DNA from: Streptomyces sp. CB01881
GTDB taxonomy: Bacteria > Actinomycetota > Actinomycetes > Streptomycetales > Streptomycetaceae
Direction of reading: 5' to 3'
Length of the DNA: 64,000 nucleotides
NCBI RefSeq assembly: GCF_002953255.1
Contig: NZ_CP026498.1
Coordinates: 8,666,904-8,730,903 of the forward strand
The notes beneath the pieces are model-generated. The model saw nothing but the letters and a program-made list of their open reading frames with translations. It searched no databases and was not told where the DNA came from. Positions 48,819 to 57,750 of the stretch are shown here, piece by piece (position 1 is the first letter of the stretch; each line of letters starts with the position of its first letter). The position numbers and the translations under genes are program-made.

Positions 48819-49280
48819 ATGGGCACGGTCATCAGGGTGGCCGGCGGCGAGGCGGACCTCGCGCTGGTGCACGGCGTCCGGCGCGAGGTGTTCATCGTCG
48901 AGCAGGGGATCGCCGAGGAGGAGGAGTGGGACGACCTCGACCCGACCTCGGAGCACCTGTTGGCGGTCGGACCGGCAGGTGAGCCGCTCGGCACCGCCCG
49001 GCTGATCCACGGCGAGCAGGCGCTGAAGCTGACCGGCGGGATCGAGGGGCGGGTGCTGCTCGGGCGGCTCGCGGTCGTGAAGGCGGCGCGCGGGACGGGG
49101 CTGGGCGCCGACCTGGTGCGGGCGGTCGAGGCGGCCGGCCGGGACCGCGGGGCGCGCGAGGTCGAGCTCCACGCGCAGGTGCAGGCACTCGGCTTCTACG
49201 AGCGGCTCGGGTACGCGGCGGAGGGGCCGGTCTACGACGACGCGGGGATCCCGCACCGGACGATGACGCGGGTGCTCTGA
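48819..49280 (+). CDS. GNAT-family N-acetyltransferase
   Basis: 153-residue acetyltransferase of the ElaA-like subgroup. VRREVFIVEQGIAEEEEWDDLD is the N-terminal block, RLAVVKAARGTGLGADLVRAVE the acetyl-CoA motif A, and ALGFYERLGYAAEGPVYDDAGIPH the C-terminal block typical of this subgroup. The substrate is unknown. GGGGGAGGA lies about 6 bases before the ATG. A hairpin follows the stop. Confidence 0.88.
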   Translation: MGTVIRVAGGEADLALVHGVRREVFIVEQGIAEEEEWDDLDPTSEHLLAVGPAGEPLGTARLIHGEQALKLTGGIEGRVLLGRLAVVKAARGTGLGADLVRAVEAAGRDRGAREVELHAQVQALGFYERLGYAAEGPVYDDAGIPHRTMTRVL

Positions 49281-49282
49281 CC

Positions 49283-49315
49283 GACGGCGGGGGCGGGTCC
49301 GCCGCTCCCGCCGTC
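49283..49315 (+). terminator. Terminator hairpin after the GNAT gene
   Basis: GACGGCGGG (49283-49291) and CCCGCCGTC (49307-49315), with a further GCGG/CCGC inside, form a stem of about 14 bp with one wobble, directly after the stop. Confidence 0.7.
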
Positions 49316-49386
49316 GCCCGCGGGCCGCGGGTGTTCCGGGCGGCTTTATCGGACGCCTACCGGCCCGGCGGATACGATCACCGACC

Positions 49387-52242
49387 ATGGAGCTCGGTGG
49401 GGCGTGGCGCCGGTGGCGCGGTCGCGGGACGGCGGCCGGACGGAGACTACTGGCCGGAGCGGTCGCCCTGGTGGCGGTGGCCGGGGTCGGTACGGCGGTG
49501 GCCGTCGCGGACGGCGGGCAGCAGGCGGTCCGGCAGGAGGACCGTTTCCTCGGCATGCCGGAGACCCCCGGCAGCGACCGGCAGGTCCAGCTGGACACCT
49601 CCTTCTTCACCACCGGGACGAGCCCGCGCCCGGCCGTCCTGCTCGGCCACGGCTTCGGCGGATCCAAGGAGGGCGAGCGCGACCGCGCCCGGGAGCTGGC
49701 CCGGCAGGGCTACGCGGTGCTGACCTGGTCGGCGCGCGGCTTCGGGCACTCCGGCGGCAGGATCGGCCTCAACGCGCCCGACCGCGAGGTGCAGGACGTC
49801 AAGCACCTGGTCGACTGGCTGGCCCAGCGGCCCGAGGTGCAGCTGGACGGGCCCGGCGACCCGCGGGTGGGCATCACCGGCGCCTCCTACGGCGGCGCGG
49901 TGGCACTGCTCGGCTCCGCGTACGACGGCCGGATCGACGCGGTGGCCAGCCAGATCACCTGGTGGAACCTGGCCGACGCGCTGTTCCCGCAGGGGGTGCA
50001 GGGCTCGGGCGCGGTGGACGGGGTGTTCAAGAAGCTCTGGGCCGGGATCTTCTTCACCACCGGGTCGGCAGCCCCTGGCCCGGCGGGCGGCCTTGGTCCG
50101 TCCGGCGGCGCGCCGCGCGCGACGGCGGGGGCCACCGCCGGGCCGGTGGACGGGACGGTCGGCTGCGGGCGGTTCCTGGACGAGCTCTGCCGGATGTACG
50201 ACCGGGTCGCGACCGCCGGGCACGCCGATCCGGAGGCCGTCGCGCTGCTGGAGCGCTCCAGCCCGTCCTCGGTCGCGGACCGGCTCAAGGCGCCCACCCT
50301 GGTCGTCCAGGGCCAGCAGGACTCGCTGTTCCCGCTCGACCAGGGCGACGCGATCGCCCGCGCGGTCGCGGCCAACGGCGCTCCGGTGGCGGTCGACTGG
50401 TTCGCCGGCGGGCACGACGGCGGCACCGACACCAGCGCCCGGGTCGACGACCGGGTGGGCGCCTGGTTCGACCGCTACCTGAAGAACCCCGGCCCGAAGA
50501 ACCCCGGCCCGGAGCGCTCGGGGAACGGCACCGGCCCGGCGTTCCGGGTCACCCGCACCGGCGGCGTCGACTCCACCGGCTTCCAGGCCGTGCTGCGCGG
50601 CGCCTCCGCCGATGCCTACCCAAGCCTCGGCGGCACCGGCTCGCACACCGTCGAGCTGAACGGCGGCACGGCCGGCGCCGAACAGACCTTCGCCAACCCG
50701 CCCGGCGGCGCCCCGCCGAACATCTCCGCCCTGCCCGGCATCGGCGCGCTCAGCCAGGCCGCCGCCCTGGGCGCCGGGCTCTCGCTGGACTTCCCCGGGC
50801 AGTACGCCACCTTCGACAGCGCGCCGCTGGACGGCCCGCTGCACCTGACCGGACAGCCCACCGTGCCGGTCCGGGTGCAGGCCGACAAGCCGGACGCGGT
50901 GCTCTTCGCCAAGCTCTACGACGTCGCCCCGGACGGCAAGCAGAGCCTGCCGCAGCAGCTCGCCGCCCCGCTCCGGGTGACCGGCGCCGACGCGGCCGGC
51001 GGCAGGACCGTCACGGTGGCGCTGCCCGTCGTCGACCACACCTTCTCCGCCGGGCACCGCCTGCGGCTGGTCCTCGCCTCGACCGACCTGGCGTACGCCT
51101 CGCCCGCCGAGCCCGCCACCTACCGCGCGGCCGTCGCCGGGGCGCTCACCGTGCCGACCGTCGACGGGCTGGTCACCGAGGCGGCGCCGCTGCCCGCCCG
51201 GACCTGGGTCCTGCCGCTGGTCGCCGTCGCGGTCGCGGCCGCACTGCTCCTGCTGCCGCGGCTGCGCCGACGCGGCCGGGTGGCCCGCGGACCGGCGTAC
51301 GACCCGGCGCTGGCCGGGGTGCCGTTGCAGATCACCGGCCTGAGCAAGCGCTACAAGGGATCCGCCGACCGGTACGCCGTCCGGGAGCTGGGCTTCCGGG
51401 TGGAACAGGGCCAGGTGCTCGGCCTGCTCGGGCCCAACGGCGCGGGCAAGACCACCACGCTGCGGATGCTGATGGGCCTGATCCGGCCCGACGAGGGCGA
51501 GATCCGGATCTTCGGCCACCTGGTGCGCCCGGGCACGCCGGTGCTCTCCCGGGTCGGCGCCTTCGTCGAGGGGGCCGGGTTCCTGCCGCACCTCAGCGGC
51601 CGGGCCAACCTGCGGCTCTACTGGCAGGCCACCGGCCGCCCGGAGGCCGACGCCCACCTGGAGGAGGCGCTGGCCATCGCCGGGCTCGGCGAGGCGCTGG
51701 ACCGGGCGGTGCGCACCTACTCGCAGGGCATGCGGCAGCGCCTCGCGATCGCCCAGGCCATGCTCGGGCTGCCGGACCTGCTGATCCTGGACGAGCCGAC
51801 CAACGGGCTGGACCCGCCGCAGATCCGCGAGATGCGCGAGGTGATGATCCGGTACGCCGCCGCCGGGCGGACCGTCATCGTCTCCAGCCACCTGCTCTCG
51901 GAGGTGGAGCAGAGCTGCACCGACCTGGTGGTGATGGACCGCGGCCGGCTGGTCACCGCCGGCGCCGTCGCCGAGATCGTCGGCGCGGGCGAGCTGCTGC
52001 TGGTCGGCACCCCGGCCTCGTACGGGCCCCAGGAGCTGGCGGCGGCCGCCGACAAGGCGGCGGCGCTGGACGGGGTCGGCTCGGTCGAGCCGGTCGAGGG
52101 CGGGCTGCTGGTGAGGCTGGACGGCATGACGGCCAGCCGGCTGCTGGCCGAGCTGGTGCGCCTCGGCGTGCCGGTGGAACGGGCCGGTCCGCACCGCCGC
52201 CTGGAGGACGCGTTCCTGTCACTGATCGGAGGCCCGGCATGA
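49387..52242 (+). CDS. Fusion: exported alpha/beta-hydrolase (CocE/S15-like) joined to an ABC ATPase
   Basis: 951 residues. A basic N-terminus and hydrophobic segment (about 19-40) act as signal anchor. A hydrolase follows (about 50-350) with nucleophile Ser near 166 in TGASYGGAVAL, and a beta-rich C-terminal domain like those of X-Pro peptidases or cocaine esterase (about 390-595). A second membrane helix (TWVLPLVAVAVAAALLLLP, about 605-625) is followed by RLRRRGR and a complete ABC domain: Walker A GPNGAGKTTT (about 681), signature YSQGMRQR, Walker B DLLILDEPTNGLD. The permease overlaps the stop (ATGA). TACGAT lies 8 bases before the ATG. The transport substrate is unknown. Confidence 0.9.
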   Translation: MELGGAWRRWRGRGTAAGRRLLAGAVALVAVAGVGTAVAVADGGQQAVRQEDRFLGMPETPGSDRQVQLDTSFFTTGTSPRPAVLLGHGFGGSKEGERDRARELARQGYAVLTWSARGFGHSGGRIGLNAPDREVQDVKHLVDWLAQRPEVQLDGPGDPRVGITGASYGGAVALLGSAYDGRIDAVASQITWWNLADALFPQGVQGSGAVDGVFKKLWAGIFFTTGSAAPGPAGGLGPSGGAPRATAGATAGPVDGTVGCGRFLDELCRMYDRVATAGHADPEAVALLERSSPSSVADRLKAPTLVVQGQQDSLFPLDQGDAIARAVAANGAPVAVDWFAGGHDGGTDTSARVDDRVGAWFDRYLKNPGPKNPGPERSGNGTGPAFRVTRTGGVDSTGFQAVLRGASADAYPSLGGTGSHTVELNGGTAGAEQTFANPPGGAPPNISALPGIGALSQAAALGAGLSLDFPGQYATFDSAPLDGPLHLTGQPTVPVRVQADKPDAVLFAKLYDVAPDGKQSLPQQLAAPLRVTGADAAGGRTVTVALPVVDHTFSAGHRLRLVLASTDLAYASPAEPATYRAAVAGALTVPTVDGLVTEAAPLPARTWVLPLVAVAVAAALLLLPRLRRRGRVARGPAYDPALAGVPLQITGLSKRYKGSADRYAVRELGFRVEQGQVLGLLGPNGAGKTTTLRMLMGLIRPDEGEIRIFGHLVRPGTPVLSRVGAFVEGAGFLPHLSGRANLRLYWQATGRPEADAHLEEALAIAGLGEALDRAVRTYSQGMRQRLAIAQAMLGLPDLLILDEPTNGLDPPQIREMREVMIRYAAAGRTVIVSSHLLSEVEQSCTDLVVMDRGRLVTAGAVAEIVGAGELLLVGTPASYGPQELAAAADKAAALDGVGSVEPVEGGLLVRLDGMTASRLLAELVRLGVPVERAGPHRRLEDAFLSLIGGPA

Positions 52243-53096
52243 GTGCCGTCGTTTCACCGGACCACGCCGCCGGCTACCGGGCGGGCCGGACGCTGCCGCT
52301 GCGGGTCGAGGCGATGCGCCAGCTGCGGCGCCGCCGGACCATGGTGATCGGCGGGGTGCTGGCGGCGCTGCCGTTCGTCATCCTGGCCGCGTTCCAGATC
52401 GGTGGCACGCCCGGCCGGACCGACCGGACCACCTTCATCGAGCTGGCCACCGCCTCGGGGCCCAACTTCGCGACCACCATGCTCTTCATGGGCACCGGCT
52501 TCCTGCTGGTGATCCCGGTCGCGCTGTTCTGCGGGGACACGGTGGCCTCGGAGGCGAGCTGGTCCTCGCTGCGCTACCTGCTGGCGGCGCCGGTGCCCCG
52601 GGCCCGGCTGCTGGCCCGCAAGTTCGCGGTGGGGCTGGCGTTCTCGGCCGCCGCCGTGGTGCTGCTGCCGGCGATCGGGCTGCTGGTGGGCACCGCCGCG
52701 TACGGCTGGGGGGACCTGAAGCTGCCGGCAGGGGTGAGCCTGTCGGCGGGGGAGGCGCTGCCGCGGCTGGCGATCGCGGTGGCGTACGTCCTCCTGAGCG
52801 AGGTGGTGATCGCGGCGCTGGCGTTCTGGCTCTCGACCGCCACCGACGCGCCGCTCGGCGCGGTCGGCGGGGCGGTGTTCGCCTCGATCGTCACCGGGGT
52901 GCTGGACGCCGTCACCGCACTCGGCGGCCTGCGCGAGTGGCTGCCCGCGCACTGGCAGTACGCCTGGGCGGACGCCCTGCAGCCGCAGCTGGAGTGGGGC
53001 GGCATGGTGCAGGGCGTCTCGCTGTCGCTCTCGTACGCGGTGGTGCTGCTGGCGCTGGCGTTCCGCGGGTTCGCCCGCAAGGACGTGGTGTCCTGA
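52239..53096 (+). CDS. ABC-2-type transporter permease
   Basis: 285-residue membrane protein with about six helices, among them VIGGVLAALPFVILAAFQIGG, MLFMGTGFLLVIPVALFCGD and AVGLAFSAAAVVLLPAIGLL. The block GDTVASEASWSSLRYLLAAPVPRARLLARK is the usual ABC-2 cytoplasmic region (quoted across its length, 30 residues shortened in meaning to GDTVASE...LLARK). The start overlaps the hydrolase-ATPase stop by 4 bases, so the two are probably made together. The stop codon is part of the terminator stem. Confidence 0.88.
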   Translation: MSAVVSPDHAAGYRAGRTLPLRVEAMRQLRRRRTMVIGGVLAALPFVILAAFQIGGTPGRTDRTTFIELATASGPNFATTMLFMGTGFLLVIPVALFCGDTVASEASWSSLRYLLAAPVPRARLLARKFAVGLAFSAAAVVLLPAIGLLVGTAAYGWGDLKLPAGVSLSAGEALPRLAIAVAYVLLSEVVIAALAFWLSTATDAPLGAVGGAVFASIVTGVLDAVTALGGLREWLPAHWQYAWADALQPQLEWGGMVQGVSLSLSYAVVLLALAFRGFARKDVVS

Positions 53097-53127
53097 GGGG
53101 CGCGCCGCGCGGGCGCACCCCTCAGGA
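53091..53127 (+). terminator. Bidirectional terminator overlapping the permease stop
   Basis: TCCTGAGGGG...GCGCC and GGGCGC...CCCCTCAGGA pair around GCGC. The permease stop codon lies within the left arm. The convergent phoD-like gene ends 9 bases away. Confidence 0.8.
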
Positions 53128-53135
53128 CCGGCGGC

Positions 53136-54791
53136 TCACTTGACGGGGGAGTAGACCCGCTCGATCTGCTGGGTGCCGGACTTGGTGCGGTAGGAGCGCG
53201 TCCACGAGGCGGTGGCGTCCTTGCGGGTCCGGTCCGAGAGCACGTAGTAGTCCATCTGCGTCTGGCCCGGGGTGATGTCCAGGACGCCGTAGCCGTGCGA
53301 GTCCAGGTCGACCCACTTGATGTGGCGGTTGCCCGCCTTGATCGCGGCGGCGGCGGCCAGCGAGACGGTCTGCGGGGCCACCTTGAGGACGTCGTCGATG
53401 TTGTCCGAGGTGACCGAGGTGACCACGAACTCGGTGGCGGAACTACCGGAGAGCGGGTAGGTGGCGGCCTCGTTCGGGACGTCCGCGGCCCAGGCGGAGT
53501 GGATGTCGCCGGTGAGGAAGACGGTGTTGGTGATGCCGTTGGCCTTGAGGTGGCCGAGCAGCTCGCGGCGGTCGTGGGTGTAGCCGTCCCACTGGTCGGT
53601 GCTGACGGCCAGGCCCTCGCCGGGCAGGCCGAGCAGCTTGGCCAGCGGCCGCAGGATGTAGTCGGGCAGCGAGAAGAACGCGACCGGCGAGATCATCACC
53701 TCGTTGCCGATCAGCCGCCAGGTGGTGTCGGAGGTGCTGAGCCCGGCCTTCAGCCAGTCCATCTGGGCCCGGCCGGTGATGGTGCGGTCGGCCGAGTCGA
53801 CGCCGCCGTTGCCGACCTTGACCTGCTGGGAGCGGAACGAGCGCTGGTCCATCAGGTACAGGTCGGCCAACTTGCCGTAGCGCAGGCGGCGGTAGGTGGT
53901 GCCGGCGATGGACGGGCGGACCGGCATCCACTCGAAGTAGGCCTGCTTGGCGGCGGCCACGCGGTCGGCCCAGTCGCCCTCGGTTCCCGGGGTGTGGTTC
54001 TCGGCGCCGCCGGACCAGGCGTCGTTGGCGAACTCGTGGTCGTCCCAGATCGCGATCGTCGGGACCTGCGCGTGCAGCGCCTGGAGGTCCTCGTCGGTCT
54101 TGCAACGGCCGTGCCGGGTACGGTAGTCGGCCAGGTTGATGATCTCGTGCGTCGGGGCGTGCGGGCGGACCACGGTGCCGCGGGCGCAGTACTCGCCGGT
54201 CTTGTACTCGTAGATGTAGTCGCCGAGGAAGAGGAAGGCGTCGAGGTCGCCGCGGGCCGCGAGGTGGCGGTAGGCGGAGAAGTAGCCGGCCTCCCAGTTG
54301 GCGCAGGAGGCCACGCCGAAGCGGAGGTGGTCGAGGGCGGCGTCGGCGGCCGGGGTGGTGTGGGTGCGGCCGACGGGGGAGACGGTGGCGCCGGCGGTGA
54401 AGCGGTACCAGAAGGTGGTGTCCGCGGTCAGGCCGCGGACGTCGGCCTTGACGGTGTGGTCGGAGGCGGCGGTGGCGGTCACCGTGCCGCTGGCCGCGAT
54501 GCGGGTGAAGGCCTTGTCAGTGGCCAGCTCCCAGCGGACCTCGGTGTCGGGGCCGGTGGCGGAGCCGGGGACGGCCTCGGGGGTCGGGGTGACCCGGGTC
54601 CAGAGCAGGACGCCGTCGGGGAGCGGGTCGCCGGAGGCGACGCCGTGGAGGAACTGCGGGGCGGTCGCGGCCTCGGCCGCGGTGCCGAGGGCCAGCGGCA
54701 CGGCGGCGGCACCGGCCACGATGGCGGTGGCCTTCAGCACCTGGCGGCGGCGCGGGCGGGCGGCGGTCATGTCATCGACAAGGTCAGTCAC
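53136..54791 (-). CDS. phoD: PhoD-like alkaline phosphatase/phosphodiesterase, Tat-exported
   Basis: 551 residues. A twin-arginine signal (ARPRRRQVLKATAIVAGAAA) precedes a PhoD N-terminal beta domain (FLHGVASGDPLPDGVLLWTRV) and a metallophosphatase core: SCANWEAGYF, FLFLGDYIYEY, IWDDHEFAND, LTGDIHSAW hold the metal-binding Asp, His and Asn residues. It should release phosphate from organic esters outside the cell. GTG 54791 is preferred, with TAGCCT 7 bases upstream (leaderless). An ATG at 54770 still leaves the Tat motif intact. Only degenerate PHO-box-like repeats are seen upstream. Confidence 0.9.
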   Translation of the reverse strand: MTDLVDDMTAARPRRRQVLKATAIVAGAAAVPLALGTAAEAATAPQFLHGVASGDPLPDGVLLWTRVTPTPEAVPGSATGPDTEVRWELATDKAFTRIAASGTVTATAASDHTVKADVRGLTADTTFWYRFTAGATVSPVGRTHTTPAADAALDHLRFGVASCANWEAGYFSAYRHLAARGDLDAFLFLGDYIYEYKTGEYCARGTVVRPHAPTHEIINLADYRTRHGRCKTDEDLQALHAQVPTIAIWDDHEFANDAWSGGAENHTPGTEGDWADRVAAAKQAYFEWMPVRPSIAGTTYRRLRYGKLADLYLMDQRSFRSQQVKVGNGGVDSADRTITGRAQMDWLKAGLSTSDTTWRLIGNEVMISPVAFFSLPDYILRPLAKLLGLPGEGLAVSTDQWDGYTHDRRELLGHLKANGITNTVFLTGDIHSAWAADVPNEAATYPLSGSSATEFVVTSVTSDNIDDVLKVAPQTVSLAAAAAIKAGNRHIKWVDLDSHGYGVLDITPGQTQMDYYVLSDRTRKDATASWTRSYRTKSGTQQIERVYSPVK

Positions 54792-54798
54792 GGCCGAC

Positions 54799-54804
54799 AG
54801 GCTA
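54799..54804 (-). promoter_or_regulatory. Leaderless-type -10 for the PhoD-like gene
   Basis: TAGCCT on the minus strand ends 7 bases before GTG 54791. Upstream (54855-54880) there is ATTCACC and a weaker GTTTGTC 11 bases apart on the plus strand, only loosely like PHO-box units. Confidence 0.4.
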
Positions 54805-54960
54805 CCGGTCGGTAATGGTCCGTTCCATATGCTGAACTGACTGTTTGTCGCCGATTCACCGCGACGTGACGTCCTGCCACCGGCTCGGCCGCACGCGGCC
54901 ACCCGGCGGCCATGCGCGATGATGGTGAACGATCCGCCCTCTGTCGCAAGGAAGTTCCCC

Positions 54961-55551
54961 GTGGCCCAGATCCTGCTTCTGCACTCCGTGTACGGCCTGC
55001 GCCCCGCCGTCCACGCCGCCGCCGACCGGCTGCGCGCCGCCGGGCACACCGTGCACACCCCCGACCTGTTCGAGGGCCGCACCTTCGACGACGTCGAGGA
55101 GGGCATGGCGTACAAGGAGGAGCTCGGCAGCGACGAACTGCTGCGCCGGGCCGTGGGTGCGGCCGCCCCGCTGCTCGGCTCGGGCGACGCGCTCGTCTAC
55201 GCGGGCCTCTCGCTCGGCGGCTCGCTCGCGCAGAACCTCGCCCTGGCCGACGAGAAGGCGCTCGGCCTGCTGCTCTTGCACGGCACCTCCGACATCCGCG
55301 AGGACGCGGCCACCTCCATCCCCGTCCAGCTGCACATCGCCGAGCCGGACCCGTTCGAGCCCGAGGACTGGCTGAACGCCTGGTACCTGGGGATGCGGCG
55401 GGCCGGCGCCGACGTCGAGATCCACCGCTACCGGGGCGCCGGGCACGTCTACACCGACCCGGGGCTGCCCGACTACGACGCCGAGGCGGCGGAGCAGACC
55501 TGGGCGGTGGCGCTGGACTTCCTGGCCGAGCTGGACGAGCAGGAGGGCTGA
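54961..55551 (+). CDS. Dienelactone hydrolase-family protein
   Basis: 196-residue alpha/beta-hydrolase. ILLLHSVYGLRPAVHAAADRL opens the fold, VYAGLSLGGSLAQNLA is the nucleophile elbow, and GAGHVYTDPGLPDYDAEAA supplies the histidine. The nucleophile is Ser where classic dienelactone hydrolases have Cys, so an esterase-type activity is likelier. GTG 54961 is set by AAGGAAG 6 bases upstream; an in-frame start at 54919 adds 14 unlikely residues. Divergent from phoD. Confidence 0.85.
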   Translation: MAQILLLHSVYGLRPAVHAAADRLRAAGHTVHTPDLFEGRTFDDVEEGMAYKEELGSDELLRRAVGAAAPLLGSGDALVYAGLSLGGSLAQNLALADEKALGLLLLHGTSDIREDAATSIPVQLHIAEPDPFEPEDWLNAWYLGMRRAGADVEIHRYRGAGHVYTDPGLPDYDAEAAEQTWAVALDFLAELDEQEG

Positions 55552-55699
55552 CGGCCGCGGCGGCCGGACACCCGGGGACGCCGCCGGCCGGCGGCCCGCG
55601 CGGATCTTCGGGTTCCGGGCCGGTTGCCGCGGGGGTTGGGCAGGACGGGGGCATGGTGAACTCTTCGGTGGGCTTGGTGAGGACAAGGACGAGGACGAG

Positions 55700-56362
55700 G
55701 TGCCGCCGGCGGCGCTGCTGAGGCGCACGGCGGAGGAGCTCGGGGTGGGGCTGCCCGAGCCGGCGGGGGCGTGGGAGCGGATCGTCGAGTTCAAGGACGG
55801 CGAGACCGGCCGGCGGGTGGTCGTGAACCCGCCACGGTCGGGCCACCCCTACCAGGTGCGTTTCGACGGCCACGGCGCCCCGCTGGCCGGCGGGCTGACC
55901 GGGGACGTGGCCGAGGTGGTCGGCGCGACGGCGGCGTGGATGGGTGGTGCGGGCCTGGAGGCGACCGCGGCGGCCGCGCCGTTCGTGCGCTTCCGGGAGT
56001 GGGCCCTCGCCCAGGAGCGGGCGCCGCTCGACCCGGTCGAGCTGATGTGGATGATCAAGCTGGACCGCGTCCATCTGCCGCCCTACGACCGGCACCCCCG
56101 CCCCCACGCCTTGTTGGCGGCCGCGTACGCCCAGCCGGTGCTCCGGCGGCTGATGCCGGTCAACAGCCACTTCAACCTCTGGTTCTCCACCACCGTCGAG
56201 ACGCCGTGGAGGGCGAAGGTCGGGGGCACTGTCGACCCGAACCACGAGGGCCGGTACGCCGTGTGGAACGACGGGGGGCCCGTCGCGTGCTTCGACACCG
56301 CGGAGGAGGCCGTCGCCCTCGTGGTGGCACGCCTGCCGGAGGGCGCCGGCCCCGCGCGCTGA
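55700..56362 (+). CDS. DUF6193-family protein
   Basis: 220 residues with no catalytic motif I can name. The C-terminal half (AQPVLRRLMPVNSHFNLWFSTTVE; VGGTVDPNHEGRYAVWNDG) resembles DUF6193 proteins, which occur in actinobacteria and have been labelled natural-product related on context alone. The central region (VELMWMIKLDRVHLPPYDRHPR) is probably helical. GTG 55700 follows a purine-rich GAGGACGAGGACGAG repeat that can act as ribosome site. A separate ATG at 55654 opens only a 22-codon frame. No biosynthetic genes are nearby. Confidence 0.6.
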   Translation: MPPAALLRRTAEELGVGLPEPAGAWERIVEFKDGETGRRVVVNPPRSGHPYQVRFDGHGAPLAGGLTGDVAEVVGATAAWMGGAGLEATAAAAPFVRFREWALAQERAPLDPVELMWMIKLDRVHLPPYDRHPRPHALLAAAYAQPVLRRLMPVNSHFNLWFSTTVETPWRAKVGGTVDPNHEGRYAVWNDGGPVACFDTAEEAVALVVARLPEGAGPAR

Positions 56363-56487
56363 CCGGCGGCGGCGCTCACGCAGGCCGGCTCGGTGCGGTA
56401 CCGGACGCCGCCCCCGGATGCCGCCCCCGAACCTGGCCCCCAGCCCCCGGCGCCCGCGCGCGCCCGGGGCTGGGGGACGATGGAGGC

Positions 56488-57702
56488 GTGGCAGAGCGGA
56501 GATACGAGCACGCGCCGGCGCACACACTGCCCGGGCTGTTGCAGCGGGGGCGCGGGCTCGGGGCGCGGATGGCGGCGGAGGACCCGGCGGCGGCCGCCGG
56601 GCTGGTGTACGGGTGCCTGCGGTGGGACTGGCGGTGGGACCGGCAGACGGACGACCGGCACCTGTACCTGGCCAGGCTGCTGCGGGACCTGGAGCTGCCG
56701 CTGGGGCCCGTGATCGAGGTGCTGGCCGGCGGCGAGGACGCCTGCGAGCGGGCCGCCCGGGTGCTGGAGCTGCTGGCCCTCGACGGCTCGGTGGAGGCCC
56801 GGGAGGCTCTGCGGGCCTACGTCCGGGAGGGTGAGCACTGGGTGGACGTGCTGGAGTCCGTGGCCGGGGCATGGCCGGTGGAGTGGTGGGACGACCTCGC
56901 GGGCCCGGCGCGGGAGCGGTCGAAGGGGCACACCGAGGACCTGCGGGGTGAACCGTGGGACCACTGGGGGCTGGCCGTGCCGCGGCCCGGGCGCGCGGTC
57001 GGCGGGCGGGACCCGATGCCGGAGGTGGCGAGCGCGCGACTGCTGGAGCTGCTCGCCGATCCGGCCGAGCCGCAGAGCCGTAAGGTGACCGCGCTCTGCG
57101 CACTGGCCGCCCGGGCGCCGGAGCCGGGCCTCGTCCCACTGGTGCCGTCGCTGGGGACGGCGGACGGTGGGCTCGCACTGCCGCGGCTGCCCGCCGTGGT
57201 CCGCGGGCTCGGGGCGCCGGCCGTGCCCGCCGCCCGGGAGTGGGCGGGCACCGGGGAGCCGTGGCTGGTCGCGCTCGGGTGCCGGGTGCTGGCCGAGCAC
57301 GGGGAGGCCGAGGACATTCCCGTGCTGGTGGCCGACCTGGAGCGGGACTGGGTGGCGCGCAGCTGGGGCGGGCCGATGTACACGGCGCGCGGGCTGGCCC
57401 GGTTCGGGCCCGGGGCGGCGGACGCGGTGTCGCTGCTGCGGCGGTTCTGGCTGTGGACGCCGCACTCCTACGAGCGGGCGGCCTACCTGGAGGCGTTGGC
57501 GCAGATCGGCCCGGCGGGGCTGGAGTCGGTCCACGTGGAGTGCCTCTGGGACTGCGAGGAGGACGCCCGGCTGCTCGGGGTGGCGCACGCTCCGGACCGG
57601 CCCGAGGTGCGGGAGCGGCTGGCCTGCCTGCGGGACGACCCGATGGAGGAGGCCGGGGTCAGGGACGCCGCCGGGGAGCGGCTGGCGACCCTGACCCCCT
57701 GA
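56488..57702 (+). CDS. HEAT-repeat protein
   Basis: 404 residues, almost entirely alpha-helical pairs in the pattern of HEAT or PBS-lyase repeats (LLELLADPAEPQSRKVTALCALAARAPEP; AAREWAGTGEPWLVALGCRVLAEHGEAE in part; AAYLEALAQIGPAGLESVH). No catalytic residues are visible, so it is probably a binding or scaffold protein. GTG 56488 is preferred. The frame stays open upstream into the DUF6193 gene, but that part is not plausible protein. The stop lies in the first unit of a tandem 17-base repeat. Confidence 0.75.
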   Translation: MAERRYEHAPAHTLPGLLQRGRGLGARMAAEDPAAAAGLVYGCLRWDWRWDRQTDDRHLYLARLLRDLELPLGPVIEVLAGGEDACERAARVLELLALDGSVEAREALRAYVREGEHWVDVLESVAGAWPVEWWDDLAGPARERSKGHTEDLRGEPWDHWGLAVPRPGRAVGGRDPMPEVASARLLELLADPAEPQSRKVTALCALAARAPEPGLVPLVPSLGTADGGLALPRLPAVVRGLGAPAVPAAREWAGTGEPWLVALGCRVLAEHGEAEDIPVLVADLERDWVARSWGGPMYTARGLARFGPGAADAVSLLRRFWLWTPHSYERAAYLEALAQIGPAGLESVHVECLWDCEEDARLLGVAHAPDRPEVRERLACLRDDPMEEAGVRDAAGERLATLTP

Positions 57703-57750
57703 GCCCGTCAGGCCGGTGAGCCCGTCGGGCCGGTGAGCCCTACAGGCCGG
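57700..57750 (+). repeat. Three tandem 17-base repeats between convergent genes
   Basis: Units TGAGCCCGTCAGGCCGG (57700-57716), TGAGCCCGTCGGGCCGG (57717-57733) and TGAGCCCTACAGGCCGG (57734-57750). The first holds the HEAT-repeat gene stop (TGA). The third holds the DUF2252 stop (CTA at 57740-57742, TAG on the minus strand). Confidence 0.85.

Noticed and set aside
55654..55722. A 22-codon ORF at ATG 55654 as the true start of the DUF6193 gene by frameshift
   Set aside because: It is in another frame, ends quickly in Arg/Thr repeats from a GAGGAC repeat, and the 55700 frame is complete on its own.
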